Of a stretch of 64,000 nt of DNA, positions 34,952 to 47,415 are shown one piece after another (the stretch's first letter is position 1; each line of letters starts with the position of its first letter). The position numbers and the translations under genes are program-made. The stretch is from assembly GCA_022266195.1 (NCBI GenBank), contig WHVY01000008.1:1054001-1118000 (forward strand), in the 5' to 3' direction. The notes beneath the pieces were generated by a model. The model saw only the letters and a list, made by a program, of their open reading frames with translations, had not been told where the DNA came from and did not search any database. Origin of the DNA: Tetranychus cinnabarinus (lineage: Eukaryota > Arthropoda > Arachnida > Trombidiformes > Tetranychidae).

Positions 34952-37900
34952 CTAGTAATGTGAAAATGTAATTATAGTGATTTAAAGGTAAATTGTTGAA
35001 TTGATTACGCCTTGAAATGTTGATTAAGGTTTTTAGTTTGTTGATTGTTTAATGAATAGTGTTTACAAACTAGATTAACTTTCAAGGCAAAACAATTTTT
35101 CATCAACTAGTCAAGAGTTTCATAAATCAAACGTAATCTAATTGTTTGACCATTGGTTAGTGATGAAAGGCAGCAAACTTGTAACCATCAATCATTTTAC
35201 AGTTTAATACAATTTGCTAACTAATCATTAATGGATCATTTCATTATTTATTAAGATTAAAATTGAATACATTTCATCTTATCAATTGTTTATGATTGAC
35301 TTTGTGATTTTTTTTTGGGTGAATGTTTAATCAATGGAAAAGTGTTTTTCATCTCTTCTGTTAACAAACAGCTAATTGTAATGGAATCACGAATTCAATT
35401 AACTTTATATCAATCAATCTATAAGAATCTTTTGAAATCAAACAAATTTTGTGAAACCGTTTCAAGAAGAAAAAAAAGTTGAATCTGTCTTGATTAAGAT
35501 TGATGCAAGATTATCAAAATATTATCAGATTATTATTAGATTACAGTTAGATTGCTGTGAGATAATTGTGTGATAATTTCTTTAAAAATGTTACTGATTA
35601 TCTTGAATTACTTCAAGTGAACATTTCAAGGAATGAAAAAAAAAGTTACGTTTTTAAACTTCTTTTTTGGCTCAACATCACCAGTTTGGGAAACTGTTTA
35701 ATGATGCAAATATTTTGGCATGAAATGATAAAAAGAGATTTTTATCACATTCATGTCTCATGGTATTTTTCCTGGTATTCACAGAGAAATTCATTGTTAA
35801 CCAAAATGACAATGAACTTCATGTAAACTTGACTTGCATTATAAAATTAAGCAAAGAGGTTGATAAAATCATTTCAATTGTTGAGACAAAATTGCCAACC
35901 CATTTTACCTTGAACAATTTACAATCAAACAAAGCAAAATCACCTTTTCTTCAAATGACATTTTTTGTATTTATAATTTTAACCTGAAAATAATTACAAT
36001 ATTGATCATAAACCAATCAATTTGTGTGTTGTCAAATTTTAACCCAATTTTTTACCAAATAAAAAATGGAATCAATCAAAATTATAAAAAAAAGTCAACC
36101 AAGACTTGAGTTAATTTTAGGGTTCATTGTTGTCTGTGTTGTAAGTGTTGACAGTAGATTGTAAATATTATAACAATTTAACTCTGTAAGTTTACGTGAA
36201 ATGAGATCAGGATAACAATCAATGTTGATTGCTCATGTTTATTTTAATTCTCATCTGCTTATTGTCGATTGTAACTAAAGTGCAATGGCTTACAGCCCAT
36301 AGATAATTGGCTGAAGAAGCTCCATCATCATCATCTTTATCTTCATCATCAACCTCATCATAATCACCCAAACAAATGTAAACACAAATTGAGTAGTTAA
36401 AAGCAGAGCAGAAAAGGCTTTTTCAAAAATACAAACTTTGAACCTTTTTTTCTCAATCTTTTTTACTTTCCTCTTCCAAGCAATTCAGTTTAATCAACAT
36501 CTAATTAAATCATTATTTGGTCTCAACTTTTCACCAATTCATTGGGTTACTTTAAATAAACTGAAATAAAAATTAACAAACTGAAACAGTTGAAATACAT
36601 TGTAATACAATGTATATAGAAGATATAAATCAGGCAAAAAATTTTCAATCTCAACAAGTCAATACCAAATGGTCTGGTTTCAAATTTTGACCAAAATTTG
36701 GTAAATTGAAAAAAACAGTAATTTGCTAATTTAAATTCAAGTTTAACAATTAACTGGCTTTCTCTTGTTTCTCTCATTTAGATTGCTAATTCATCTGATT
36801 GTTGACTCTTTCAACACTTTTTTTCTTATTCATTTCCATATTATCTTTTAATGTTCATATTCACTTAGATTTATCTGTTTCTTGTTCCTCTTTGCATGCT
36901 AAAATTATTTACTGTTCAGTAGACAGATTATCATGCGATTCAAGTTGAGCTCAACTGGTAAATTAGGTAGACAGTCAAGGCTAAACAGATTTTAATTTTA
37001 TCAAAAGATAAATAACCTGAATGCACTTATTCAGTCTAATCATCATGATCAACTGAACACTTTTTCAAACATAATTTAGATGCAAGAAGAAGAGTTTCAG
37101 AAAATAAGCTTTCAACTAAGTTTAACCAGAAAGTTAATCAATGGATAATAACGATAATTAATCATAATTAAACATTTCAATGCAATACACATTTGATTGG
37201 GCAAAAAGTAAAAATAATTATAAATCAGAAAAAAAAGAAACATTTTTACCCTTTCAACCCAAAATGTAAATTTTCAATGGATTTTAATTTTTTACAAAAA
37301 AAAGTGAAATTACCAATTAAAGGGTGTTAAGGTTAGTAAATTCATAGTAAATAAAAAATTGATAAAAATGAAAATGGCAAAGATGTTTGATGAAGACGAA
37401 GACGATGAGACAATTTCATTTTATCATCTTTATCTCCTTATCGACATTTGGGATTGCTTGAACCTTACTAACCTCATCACCCTTTAATTTAAATCTGTTT
37501 GGTAAGTTGATTAGTTAATTTTTTACCAACAAATTGTCAATTACAATGAAATAGTAAAGAAAACTTATTTACTCTGATTACAATGGTAACTGATCAATAA
37601 GATTATGGTATTTTCTTGGGTTAATCTAATTTAGGTGTTGAAAAATTAGTCTTTTTACTCTGGTAGCCATTAGTTTTACCCATTTGTTAAATTCCTGTTT
37701 TAATGGTTAAGGCTTCCAAGGAAGAGCCTAATCCAACCTAAAAAGGACTAATTCTTTGGTGAAAAGTTGGTCTAATCCAAGCTCAACAGCTCAAATGGTG
37801 TAAAATGAGGAGCAAGATGAAATTACAGTTGAAACAAGATGAAAAATGTTGCTTTAGTCAACATTTTTCCGTCTTCTAACATCAACAAAACAAACATATA

Positions 37901-38897
37901 AATGATGATTCCTCTTGGGTTGAACCAGTTTTTAAATAGGAGACAATGGTTTCCAATAAGCAACAAATGTTACTTTTAACACCTGTGCTAATAGGACCAA
38001 CTCCAAAAAGTAATAAGTTCCTAAAAAGGAGAACATGTTTTCTAATTAGAAGCAAATGTTTTCCACTAATTTCCAATCATTTCTTCGTTTGCTGTATCAG
38101 GATACAAAGAACTGTATTGATATTCAAATTATAAATTTGGACGATTTTTGTCCATTTAATTGAGAATCCAATTCGTTGATTAATTTTTTGACCGCCTAAT
38201 GAGCTTTACGATGCATTTTCATTGAAAATACTCAAAGAAAAATAACATCTTTTTAGGAACTATTACTTTTTGGAGTTGGTCCTATTAGCACAGAGGTGTT
38301 GTAAGTAACATTTGTTGCTTATTGGAAACCATTGTCTCCCAAGAACTGGTTCAACCAAAGTGGCATGATTGTATATCAATAGATAAACATAATTTACTGA
38401 ACTTACAATATTCAAAACCTCAAATAATACCTTCACAAGGATTTAGGTTTTTAGCCTGGTTCAACATTTCAATCTTCATCTTATTCATCATCTTCACCAA
38501 CATTACCATTAAATTTATCATCATCGTTCTTTATCCTTGCTTGGCTGTTGAAAATTTTTAAACTCGTTATGAAAGTCAGCTTAATAACATCCTTAACCAT
38601 TGTTATAATTGAATAAAGATCCTAATGTAAATTGTGATGATAATAGAGCTAACCAGTCAATGATATAATCAATTGTTTGACTTATGCTTGTTACCTCAAC
38701 TTGCTTTCACTTTAATTTAAGCTTATAAAGCTTTAAATTTTTTGCTTGTTTAGGCAACAATTTTTCACGTTTTTTTGGATATTTACTGAACTAAAGGTAT
38801 GGGCTAAGATATCATCTTTGAGGTTCAACCTCAGGATTATTGAATTTGTTGTGTATAATCAACCAGTGATTTCAACTTTCGCTGTTTGTTAACATAG
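34952..38897. other. ADAMTS upstream intron or intergenic DNA
   Basis: No exon could be supported, although ADAMTS signal and prodomain exons are expected here or beyond. Contains an inverted repeat (37918-38356) listed separately and an ATACATTGTA/TACAATGTAT palindrome near 36596. Confidence 0.45.
37918..38356. repeat. Inverted repeat, ~108-bp arms, 220-bp loop
   Basis: The arm 37918-38028 (GGTTGAACCAG ... CCAACTCCAAAAAGTAATAA ...) is the near-complement of 38249-38356 (... TTACTTTTTGGAGTTGG ... CTGGTTCAACC). Small indels separate the arms. No coding capacity is shared. Probably a foldback or MITE-type element. Confidence 0.75.
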
Positions 38898-40432
38898 AAG
38901 TGTAAAACGCGGATTAGGAAACATGAAATTTCATTATCACGATTCTTGAGAAATACGAGGAGGAAAAAATAGCTTCAAGAGGTTCAATATTATGACGATG
39001 AGCATCATGAGATGTGGACTTAGAACACTCTCTGAATTGTATTGACCTCCTTCTGTGAGACACAGTCAGAGGCTTAATTAGCAATAGTAGTTTGCTAGTC
39101 AGTATAAAGATTCAATGGTGCACTCTTTAGTAATACATGATAGGTTTGGATGAGTTTTTTTGGTTTACTTGATTTCCACTTTAATTGTTTTTCATAATTT
39201 ATCAAGATTGATAAAAGACTAGGCCAGTCTAAACATTTTGGGTTGCTTTGAATTATTGAAGTCGATTGCTTGTTGCTTTGAAACTCACCTAAACACGAAG
39301 GACAGCAATCTCCACTTGTTGTTATTGGATTGAGACAGTTTGGAACTGAACAAACAATTGTGTCACATTTTATTTGACCTTTCTGTAGGTAGAAAGAAAA
39401 AATATGAGCATTTCAGTTAATCAAGGTGATAATCAAGAGGAAAAAGGATAAAATTAAATACCTGACATGAGCACATTTTACATGTATCTTTGGATGATTT
39501 CCATACTGATCCATCATCAAACATTTTATTGTTATACAAACATTTACGATGTTTTGAACTTGGATAGGTAGTTCCATTAGAGTTTCCAATATTCGATTCT
39601 TGATTTGATTGAAAAGTGTCAGTGTACTCATCAATAATAATTTGATTATCTTCAACTGTTGGAGGTAAAGTGCTGGTACTTGGAGTAATCCTGGTTATAG
39701 TGGATGTTGGTGTTGAAATGTTTGATGCATTGTTTGAACAGATTTTATTTGATTTTAGAAATTTTTTGATAATTTTTGGGACCGTCAACCATGATTCGCA
39801 TATTGACTATTTAAAACAGAAATATGAATCATTGAATAATAGTCTGTCGTGACCAAATTATAAAAATTGTCTTACCTCAACGTCTATGTTCATAAGTGGC
39901 GCGAGATCATCTTCAAACTCGTCTGATTCGGTGTCTGGACAAATTTTACAACATCTACCTGGTAATAAAACGGGCTCAGAACAATTGGGTTTAGGACAAT
40001 GTGAAACAATATTCCGACAGCGAACTCTGGATACAGTTCGACTCTTTTTCTGCAAGGTAACACATTGACACAAGACACAAGGTAATAGTCCAAAAGGTGA
40101 TCCTAAATTGGGTTTCCATTTATCATCTGGTTCATATGTTTTGCCTCCAAATTGACAGTGATTAGTTGCAGATGGTTTAGATGATGGTGATAAAAATAAT
40201 GGAAATGATGATGTTTTAAGCCTCAATAGGGTTGAAGAGACATTTGATGGTGAATTTGATCTAAGAGATGATGATGTCGGTAAAGATGATTTTTTAACAC
40301 TCAATTGTCTTAGGTTATCATAATTTGAAGACTCAATTTGACCCAAAATATTTGAGAGTACAAATGATAATAGGAAAATATAGCGTACCCAGTCTTTGAA
40401 GTTCATTGATTATTACGATGATGAAAAATACA
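38898..40432. repeat. Segmental duplication, copy B (partner 45566-47415)
   Basis: Close similarity to 45566-47415 begins at the shared AGTGTAAAACGC and ends just upstream of the start codon (GTTCATTGATTATTACGAT). It includes exons 1-3 of the Chordin-like gene, both introns between them and about 390 bp of intron 3. Copy B is shorter mainly because its intron 1 is 69 bp against 325 bp and its exon 2 is 54 bp shorter. Confidence 0.92.
39289..40406 (-). CDS. Partial Chordin-like duplicate (signal peptide, CR1, CR2 only)
   Basis: Minus-strand exons 40406-39876, 39806-39462 and 39382-39289 give 323 residues and stop at a normal donor (TTTAG|GTGAG) with no later Chordin exon in place before ADAMTS. 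Exon 1 encodes a signal peptide (WVRYIFLLSFVLSNILG), a Ser-rich stretch and a CR1 VWC module (Cys84 to about Cys156). Exon 2 ends, and exon 3 completes, a second VWC module. Compared with the full gene, exon 1 differs at only three residues, while the Ser/Thr linker of exon 2 is strongly changed. The frame is intact, so it may be expressed as a short secreted BMP-binding fragment if the transcript reads into intron 3, which stays open for about 60 codons. It could equally be a young truncated pseudogene. Confidence 0.75.
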
Positions 40433-42104
40433 CACTTTACACACACTTACAAAAAATACACACTTCCTTTACTCTTTGAGTTGATGTTAATAGTCACATA
40501 GCAACATTAAATTATTGATACAGGAACAGTCTGGTCAGATGATGGGTAAGAGAAAAAGAAAGAGATAGAGACAGAAAGATAAACGAATTGATAAGAAGCA
40601 ATTTATGCAAAAAAAGAACAAAAATCAATAGATTTGGTTACAGATGAGGCTGCTTACAATCAAGATAATCATGAGATATAAGATTAAAACGTAATCCATC
40701 ACCGTGATAAGCTAATTAAAGCATTGTCAGTGAAAAACAGAGTGAAAAATTGGGCAAATTTTACAAAAAATTGATAAAAAAACTAAGAAAAAAAGGTTAA
40801 CGTTGTTTAACTGTATTATCAAAATGAATGAGTTAGAAAGTTCAAGAGGAAAGCTGCAGAGAGAGAGAGAGAGAGATGAAAAGAGAGAGAAATGTTGAGA
40901 TCAACTTTTCTAATTGAAATCTAATTTTAGTTTTCAACTGTTCAATTAATTACCAGGCGCCATCTATTGTGACTCAATTGATTGGTTAATCAGTGAAAAA
41001 TTAACACAATTATTGGGTAAAGTAGTCGATTGAATCTATTTAGATGAGCGCATCTCTGTATTTCATTGAATTTTAAACTCATTTTTCTGTGGCTGAGCTT
41101 GAAATAACTGAGAGACGATAAATCAAGACTTTAGTCAGTCAATCAAGATTTCGGTCAAGATCCTTTTTGTTTGATGCACCGAAACAGTTGAAACAATTTA
41201 GCTGTTGCATTACGCATTTGATGGATTTATTAGATTTCAAGTTGGACTATTGATACAATTTGGATGGAGTTTTACAATTTTTGATTTCCATGAAAAAGGA
41301 AACATTCGATGAATCTTAAATGGAATTTGGAAATGATACAAATTGGAAAGAGAAAAAAGAAAATGTAACTTGATATTTAGATATCAAAACAGATGACAAT
41401 ATTTGAGTAATTTTATAGAATTTAAATTAATGGCGAAGTAGATGGAAATAAAAATTGATCGAATAATCAAATATTAATTTTACAATAAGATTTACAAATG
41501 ACGAGGTATTGCTTTTTTCGCTTGCGACAATTTTACCAGAATGAATGAGATATAATAATAAATTATTATCAATTAGACTTGAAGTTCATTGTTTCAACGG
41601 TGTATTAACATTTGTTTGTGTACTTTCTGAGTAATCAATTTTAGCTTTCGCATTATATCACAATCAACAGGAATATTGCCTGTCGATTAACGACACAAGA
41701 AAGATGATTTAATCTCCAAATTTAAATTAAAGTATCAATTCAATTGCAATTTTCTCGTATTTAATAGAGAATTGTAATCGTTATCTTGTATTCTTGTTCA
41801 ATTTTCGGTTCGAGCTGAAAAACTGTTCCCCTGCTACCTGTGTTAATCTATGATCCTTTTCAGGCCAAATTAATTAACGTAAGAGAGCAATTTAAATGTG
41901 CGAGATAAGATGGCGTGAATGAAGAAAAAATTATCATTAATGCCTTGTAACTTGTAAATTGCGTTGAATCGATAGTTTGTTTTTTGACTGTTTCTCATTA
42001 TCTCCGATTCATTTGGTACTTTAAATTAATTGCGCTTATATCACTTTAGTTTTGGTTTGACCCGTTGAAAAGCGTTCTTATCCATTATTTAGAACCAACA
42101 TGAA
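40433..42104. other. Spacer between Chordin-like genes
   Basis: Promoter side of copy B and 3' side of the full gene. A (GA)9 microsatellite lies at 40859-40876, and GGCGCCATCTATTG, whose complement carries AGATGGCG, at 40956-40969. No coding region seen. Confidence 0.45.
40859..40876. repeat. (GA)9 microsatellite
   Basis: Uninterrupted GA dinucleotides, with further GA-rich sequence to about 40890. Confidence 0.9.
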
Positions 42105-45100
42105 TCAGTCATCACTACAAACTGGACAACAGCGATCCTCGGGGATGATTGGTTTACTGCATGTCACTGATGGGCATTTAATCCGACCACATTTGATTGT
42201 TTTGTTCTAATTATGAGAATTTATAATTAAACGGCGTTTTTTTCCAAGTCAAAATGCGTGTTGTAATCATGATCCCGCAAAGTTGTTTAAACGTAAGTAT
42301 ATACGTTGTTGATCAGGTTGCAAAGTGATTGGGTTAAGCATGAAAAAAATATGAAGAAATAAATGAGAAATAACAGAAAAGAGTTAGCTTCAGCGAAAAT
42401 AAGAGCTATTTATAGTTATGGAAGTTAAGCAGAGATGATAGGAAGATTGATATGGAACAAGATGGTTAAAGATAAAATAAGAATTGATGGAAAGGATGGA
42501 AATAAAGTTCATCAACCGCTTACTTTACAGTGACACTTGACACAACGCATCTCTCCAAAAGGTGCAACATAAGGATGCCATTCATCTCCATTTGGATAAA
42601 CCCTTTCATTGAAGATGCAACCTAACGGTAATGGAAAAAGAAAAAATTGATTAGAAAGAGTTGAAATAAATTAATATGTAAATGAATTAGAGGTTGAAAC
42701 ATCAAACAGAAAATATCATCTTCCACTTGCTGAAAAGTATTATCTTTCGTAAATAGATCTGTTTGGATTTTTCTTACCTCCAGCCAAAACAAGTTCATTT
42801 GCACTTTTTACTCGAGGTCCTAAGGATTGATCACTAAGTTCATCCCCAGCATCGATTGATTTTACTTGAATTATATCTGTAAATTTTGAGGCGGACATGA
42901 ATAAACAGTGATTAGATTGATAGGGATGAAAAAATTCAACAGTGTGAAGCCAATTTATTAATAATGATTGAAACAAATGAGGAAAAACAAACTTACTGGG
43001 ACATTTTTTACAGCAATCTGAAGCATTTTCACGGTAAGCTTCTTCAGGTGAACAGGTAAGGGCTGGACAAGTGATGCTTTGTTTACAGGTTATGGTGAGA
43101 GTTTCAGGCTGAAATGAAAAAGGACAAAACAGAAGTTGTATAAACCAGTCAGGAAGAAAATGTCAAAATGATAAGAGATTTCAAATGAAGTTGTCAGAAA
43201 AGATCATTTGTTCAAATTCAACTTGAAACTTGTTAATTGAATTCACCACAATCAAGATATTGCAAGCGCCACTCAATTATTTGACCAAATTGAAGCAAAT
43301 AAACAAAAAATTGACAAACATTGTTAAAAGCCGACCAAACTCATTCAAGTGATAAAATAAGGCTTGTCAAGTTAAGATGTCAATGCTTTACAAAATTCAA
43401 CCACACTCATGCATCAACATTACGATAAATGTGAAACAGAGATCATTGAATTTTATTACTCATCAGCAATTACCAATTCATTGATTTTATGTTTGAATCT
43501 GAATATGAGGTTATGTTGCATAGGCAATAAAAATATTTTGTTCTTGTTAACTAGTAATATTATTGAGTCTATCCATGAACTTGAATTTTACTAAGGTGAT
43601 TTTGATTTACGACAAATATCGAGTGACGAAAAGCTCTAACTGCTAAATATTTACACCAATATTAAACCATCTTTACGGTTGATTGCCAAATTTTTAAACC
43701 TGAATCATAAGATAGATGAACAAACAGATTGATTAATAGAGTGAAAGTAAAGGATTGAATAAAGATAATAATTCAATTTGGTAAATTAAATGATGAATGA
43801 GCTTTCTGCAAGCTGCACTTTATGTGGTTAGCTGATATTATTAACATAAAGTAAAGTTAGTTCATTACTTGTGAGATTATCAGCATCGATAATAGGTTTG
43901 ATTTGGTGTCAAAAGCTTTGTTGAAATTGATTTTATACCTTGAATAAGCTTGATTGAACTTCAATGTGTGTTCACAGGACAAACAATTGAGTGACTTGTG
44001 GTAAAACTCAAAGATTGATAAAACGTTTTTTGATTGTGGTGAGTACACAATGATCAAGTCAACTATAATTGATTTTGAGTGAAAAATTGTTTACCAGACA
44101 AGTACAAACACTGCATCTATCAAAACCAAATGGTGGTATATATGGATGCCATTGACTGCCGGCTGAGTGAAACTTTTGATCACCATCAAAGAAGCATCCT
44201 TGAGCCTGGTTATCCAATGTACCATTAACAGTGAAATCTCGTTCTGTCAAAAAAATACAGTTAAAAAAGTCAAATTAAAATTGTGATTGAATGAAATAAT
44301 TGCTTTAAATTGTGGTATATAAATAACTAGTGAAGAGACTTATTACATAGCAAAAAAACAATTGTTTACAAATGCTCATTGAATAGCAAATCAAACAAAT
44401 CAAAAATTTAAGGGAATAAAAGAGCTTGTTTTAAATTTCAATTTCAATTTCAACTGCTGGATTGATAATGTTGGAATCATTTTTATACACAATTGTTCTT
44501 AATTTGTTAACGTGTAAATAATGTATTCATACGTCAACAATTAGATTGGAGAGATGATTCTCTGTATTTTTTTGTGTGTTTGCTTGTTTATCTCATTTCA
44601 TCTTGAGCTTTTCAAGCTTCAAATTTACTTTACTCTGCCAACTTGTTCTCGACATCATTTTTTCCTCTTCATTTTCGACATCTTAACCTCCATAACTTTG
44701 GCACCAAAAATTATTTCTAATCATTGCTTATTCACTTTCTCTCTCCATCTCAACCCTCACCACTCACTATCTCACCCTCACGCCATTTTATTTCAGTTCA
44801 AGTTCATGGGCAATTATTACAACCCTTTTTTACCAAAATAAATTGATAATAATTTGAAGTGAAACTCACAGAAAAACCAAAATTACTATCAACAAAAGAG
44901 TGGAAAAGGAAAACGGCATAAACAGAGAATCAAGTTGTGAATTAAAACCTATTAAAAAACAGTATTTCAATCACAATGTAAAATTGAACTAGTTGACAAT
45001 CTATTGCAACTTTAAATTGCTCCAAAGAAAAAAACTGGATGATAGAGTTGAAGGTAAAATAAAATAAAATTCACCCTCTCGTAGATTTGAGATGATATAC

Positions 45101-47391
45101 GGTCAAAAAAGGTTAACTAAAGGGCATTTCAAAGTATATCTTTACAAGGAAACTTGCCAATTGCGCTCATTTTTGTATATGCTTTTCAAAATTGTAGCTT
45201 TTGGTAAGCAATAACTTATAATAGTATTTCAATGAATGTTTTTCAAAGATGAAAGTAATCTGGCCAATAATAAATTATGAGTAATTGATTATTTTGAATG
45301 TAAGCAAAACAGATAGTAAATGTGGTTTACAATCATAATTTTGATAGGTTTTTTCATCTCTAAAAAAATCGAAAACCATCAGAAATGTCTGACAAAGAAA
45401 GGTGCCTAAGTGGTACGATTTTTTCTGGTCTATATTGTAGAAAATGAAAAATAATTAGACACATATTCTGGCTTTTGACTTTGTAATGCGCCGCTTACAA
45501 ACTTTAAGCATTTAAGTTAGGAAAGCACATAGCGTATGGCAAAACTGCAAAGTAATCATACATGAGAGTGTAAAACGCTGATTAGGAAACATGAAATTTC
45601 ATTACCAAGATTTTTGAGAAATACGAGAGGAAAAAATAGCTTCAAGAGGTTCAATATTATAACGATGAGTATCATGAGATGTGGACTTAGAACACTCTCT
45701 GAATTGTATTGACCTCCTTCTGTGAGACACAGTCAGAGGCTTAATTAGCAATAGTAGTTTGTTAGTCAGTATAAAGATTCAATGGTGCACTCTTTAGTAA
45801 TACATGATAGGTTTGGATGAGTTTTTTTGCTTTACTTGATTCCCTTTTTAATTGTTTTTCATAATTTATCCAGATTGATGAAAGACTAACACCAGTCTGT
45901 ACATTTTGGGTTGTTTTGTATGATGAGAGGCGATTACTTGTTGCTTTGATGACAAGAAAAAACTCACCTAAACACGAAGGACAGCAATCTCCACTTGTTG
46001 TTATTGGATTGAGACAGTTTGGAACTGGGCAAACAATTGTGTCACATTTTATCTGACCTTTCTGTAGAGGAAAAAACTGTTAGTATTTCAGTAACTCAAG
46101 GGGACAATCAAGAGAAAAAAAGATAAAATTAAATACCTGACATGAGCACATTTTACATGTATCTTTGGATGATTTCCATACTGATCCATCATCAAACATT
46201 TTATTGTTATACAAACATTTACGATGTTTTGAACTTGGATAAGCCGCTCCATAAAAATTTTCACTAACGAATATACCCGATTCTTGATTGGATTGGAGAC
46301 TGTTAGTTTGCTCATCGGCTACAAATTGATCGTTTTTAAGTGTTGGGGGCAAAGAGATGGTACTTGGAGTTATCCTGACTGTAGTAGGTGTTGATTCAGT
46401 AGATGATGGAGTTTGCATTGGAGTAGATGTTGGTGATACCGGGGCTGCAGCTGATGTACCGTTTGCACAAATTCGATTTTTCTTCATAAATTTTCTGTAG
46501 ATTTTTGGGACCGTCCGCCATGATTCGCACAAGGACTATTTGAAACGGCAAGAGAGGAAAATAAATTAGTAAATGTTATTTGCTATTTAAACGGTTTATG
46601 CTCATTGTCAATTAAATTGCATGGATAATTTTATTGCTCGTCTGTAAATATGAAAGAATCAATAATATGTCAAATCAAGCTTAATATTGAACTCAATATA
46701 TGATATGCAATAAACTGATTAATAAATGTTACAATTACAGTAGAGGCAATTAAATTAATAAACTAGCAATAAATAGAAAACATTTGTTGGAATAATACTA
46801 TTATTGTTTAATTATCTATCCTAATCAATCTTTTTCACGATCAAATAAATATCTTCTTACCTCAACGTCTATGTTCATAAGTGGCGCGAGATCATCTTCA
46901 AACTCGTCTGATTCGGTGTCTGGACAAATTTTACAACATCTACCAGGTAATAAAACGGGCTCAGAACAATTGGGTTTAGGACAATGTGAAACAATATTCC
47001 GACATCGAACTCTGGATACAGTTCGACTCTTTTTCTGCAAGGTAACACATTGACACAAGACACAAGGTAAAAGTCCAAAAGGGGATCCTAAATTGGGTTT
47101 CCATTTATCATCTGGTTCATATGTTTTGCCTCCAAATTGACAGTGATTAGTTGAAGATGGTTTAGATGATGGTGATAAAAATAATGGAAATGATGATGTT
47201 TTAAGCCTCAATAGGGTTGAAGAGACATTTGACGGTGAATTTGATCTAAGAGATGATGATGTCGGTAAAGATGATTTTTTAACACTCAATTGTCTTAGGT
47301 TATCATAATTTGAAGACTCAATTTGACCCAAAATATTTGAGAGTACAAATGATAATAGGAAAATATGACGTACCCAGTCTATGAAGTTCAT
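42105..47391 (-). CDS. Chordin/Sog-like secreted BMP antagonist without CHRD domains
   Basis: Minus-strand exons 47391-46861, 46535-46137, 46061-45968, 44243-44095, 43108-42997, 42876-42778, 42621-42524 and 42206-42105 join in phase for 527 residues. Chordin/Sog binds BMPs outside the cell through cysteine-rich VWC modules. After a signal peptide (MNFIDWVRHIFLLSFVLSN), CR1 spans Cys84 to about Cys156 (LGSPFGLLPCVLCQC, VRCRNIVSHCP, LPGRCCKICP). CR2 lies near 283-340, CR3 near 358-427 (GCFFDGDQKFHSAGSQWHP, PPFGFDRC), and CR4 near 462-525 (WHPYVAPFGEMRCVKCHC, ending CCPVCSDD). Module types and order match Chordin CR1-CR4. The roughly 100-residue stretch between CR1 and CR2 is Ser/Thr/Pro-rich with no CHRD domain, whereas Chordin and Sog usually carry several there. 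Whether this is the only Chordin of the genome cannot be seen. Confidence 0.9.
44244..45967 (-). other. Intron 3 of the Chordin-like gene
   Basis: 1.7 kb, phase 1. The right part (45566-45967) belongs to the duplicated block. No CHRD-encoding exon was found on the coding strand here, which matters for the domain-loss claim. Confidence 0.65.
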
Positions 47392-47415
47392 TGATTATTA
47401 CGATTACGAAAAATA
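45566..47415. repeat. Segmental duplication, copy A (partner 38898-40432)
   Basis: Contains exons 1-3 of the full Chordin-like gene. Nucleotide identity to copy B is very high in exons 1 and 3 and in the VWC part of exon 2, high in intron 3, and low in the linker part of exon 2. Confidence 0.92.

Noticed and set aside
36296..36365. Possible ADAMTS 5' exon on the minus strand (open, ending in GTAAGC)
   Set aside because: No acceptor or start gives the phase needed by the exon at 34951, and the peptide is mostly GAT-repeat derived Asp.
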